Assembly (NCBI RefSeq): GCF_001990485.1
Contig: NZ_LBFC01000022.1
Span: 221,253 to 285,252 of the forward strand
Source: Thermosipho affectus
Lineage (GTDB): Bacteria; Thermotogota; Thermotogae; Thermotogales; Fervidobacteriaceae
Direction: 5' to 3'
DNA length: 64,000 nt
Shown: piece after piece, positions 63,198-64,000 of the stretch
Position numbering within the stretch: the first letter of the stretch is position 1
How the letters are laid out: every line of letters begins with the position of its first letter
Made by a program: the position numbers and the translations under genes
The notes under the pieces: generated by a model
Database searches by the model: none
Told to the model about the DNA's origin: nothing
What the model saw: only the letters and a program-made list of their open reading frames with translations

Positions 63198-63940
63198 TTT
63201 TCAACACCCCATAATATTTTAATGAATTTAATGAAATCTAAATATTTTTTTATTAAGATTTTTAGTTATTTTTAATTTTTGTATTTGTTATTTGTTCAAT
63301 ATTTGTTTTAAATAATAAATTGGAAATACTTATCATTAGCTAAGTACTTATAACAAAAGAATACATTGTTAAAAAAATATTATTGATCTATTCTCTTATT
63401 ATAAGTAGTATGAAAAAAACAAACATAAACTTATCAAAAAATTTCACAACAATATTCTACCACAACATTATCAAAAATTTATCTTCAAAAGTATAACTAA
63501 AAATACATAGATGTTTTAATTTTTTCCTTAGCAGTTTTAAAAGAACTATTTGTTCTTTCATTTAAAGAGACATTAGAAATTGGAACACTTTACTTTAAGA
63601 AAGTAGCTTAGAGAATTCATTCACAAAGTGTTATTTTGAATGTTTCTGGATGAGATGTATGTGTGTAAGATAAGTAAAAAATCATGTAAGGCGCAAAGTA
63701 ATTCTGAAAAAAAGGATTATTTGGTAATATAAAAACAAAATTTGGTGAATATGTATATTCATACAGAGAAGATTTGGCAGGAATATTAGCTTTATTAAAG
63801 TTCATATTCTACAACTTATATGTAACAATTTTTTTGTTTATTGCTAGAAGAGGTATTTTGTGCTTTTTAATTTATTTATTGTTTATTTTTTAAACAGCCT
63901 CATTTTTCTCGTAGTATTATAATTTTATAGTTAAATACTT
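63198..63940. other. AT-rich stretch without a convincing gene
   Basis: No reading frame here has both a ribosome-binding site and a recognisable product. The longest (63617-63805, minus) lacks a ribosome-binding site. On the plus strand, codons around 63735-63815 encode a protein-like run (KTKFGEYVYSYREDLAG), but stops interrupt it upstream, so a decayed gene is possible. This is the least dense part of the window. Confidence 0.5.
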
Positions 63941-63986
63941 AAAATAAAAATCCCACAAGATTTGGACTTACCCCCGAAAGTGGGAC
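63941..63986 (-). terminator. possible leftward terminator or element end
   Basis: TCCCAC (63951-63956) and GTGGGA (63980-63985) can pair across a 23-nt loop, and on the minus strand the hairpin is followed by TTTTTATTTT. It would end a leftward gene lying to the right of the window. The loop contains a run of five Cs, unusual in this DNA. It could equally be part of a mobile-element end. Confidence 0.4.
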
Positions 63987-64000
63987 AAATAAAAAAATCA

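Noticed and set aside
63200..63600. CRISPR array in the non-coding right end
   Set aside because: No regularly spaced direct repeats of 25-37 bp were seen.
63617..63805. 62-codon minus-strand frame in the right-hand gap
   Set aside because: No ribosome-binding site, no recognisable family and codon use like random AT-rich DNA.

Overview
The window is AT-rich bacterial DNA with tightly packed, mostly overlapping genes, strong AGGAGG ribosome-binding sites and many GTG or TTG starts. Several features point to the order Thermotogales, most probably Thermosipho or a close relative. These are an Omp-alpha type protein (SLH domain, long coiled coil, C-terminal membrane anchor), beta-barrel-like envelope proteins ending in Phe, a short DnaE of the Thermotoga type, an M18 aminopeptidase, and MnmA, RuvB and endonuclease V sequences of Thermotoga character. 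The genus is an inference from composition and gene character. No rRNA, tRNA, CRISPR array or intact transposase was found.

Layout. (a) 1-1049, minus: a von Willebrand A lipoprotein, cut by the window edge, behind a small beta-rich envelope protein. (b) 1171-8993, plus: rlmN, a kinase-less PASTA protein, rsgA, a YgiQ-type radical SAM protein, a CNNM/CorC membrane protein, cdd, recN and a lipoprotein. (c) ligA (minus) and a 72-residue membrane protein (plus). (d) 11285-19618, minus: an eight-gene overlapping operon (unknown 404-residue protein, AI-2E family protein, mazG, rlmB, orphan response regulator, YugP-like protease, rsmB, rnr). (e) 19700-20878, plus: a toga-type envelope protein. (f) 20900-26463, minus: rpe, short dnaE, a cysteine-cluster protein and an MMPL transporter. 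(g) 26523-39861, plus: purine nucleoside phosphorylase, an NrnA-like phosphoesterase, a giant signalling protein ending in GGDEF, murB, M18 aminopeptidase, MarR, PEGA protein, Omp-alpha-like protein, FapA and manA. (h) 39830-40967, minus: acpP and a DUF89 protein. (i) 41102-61720, plus: a 20-kb run from ruvB to an LCP-family protein, including an LptF/LptG-OstA-LptD fusion, rRNA methyltransferases, a stand-alone IMP cyclohydrolase, prfB, minD, minE, ftsY, an Rrf2 regulator, mnmA and hpt. (j) 61709-63197, minus: a nucleotidyltransferase and endonuclease V. (k) 63198-64000: no convincing gene.

The genes mostly serve RNA modification (rlmN, rlmB, rsmB, an RlmD/RumA-type enzyme, an RsmJ-like enzyme, mnmA), DNA maintenance (recN, ligA, dnaE, ruvB, nfi, mazG), nucleotide salvage (cdd, purine nucleoside phosphorylase, hpt) and building the two-membrane envelope (Omp-alpha, PEGA proteins, the Lpt fusion, LysM/3D protein, LCP, murB).

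Three things stand out. First, the 1096-residue protein at 44536 joins an inner-membrane LptF/LptG permease, an OstA-like periplasmic domain and an LptD-like outer-membrane region, so one chain could span the whole envelope. Second, mnmA and the PASTA gene appear to start at ATA codons in ATAA stop/start overlaps, each exactly 8 nt behind an AGGAGG, and ruvB appears to start at ATT. In mnmA no standard start codon lies upstream of the essential SGGVDS motif. Third, switches between transcription units are very compact. They include palindromes carrying two opposed extended -10 promoters, terminator hairpins containing stop codons, and an antisense terminator inside the manA coding sequence.
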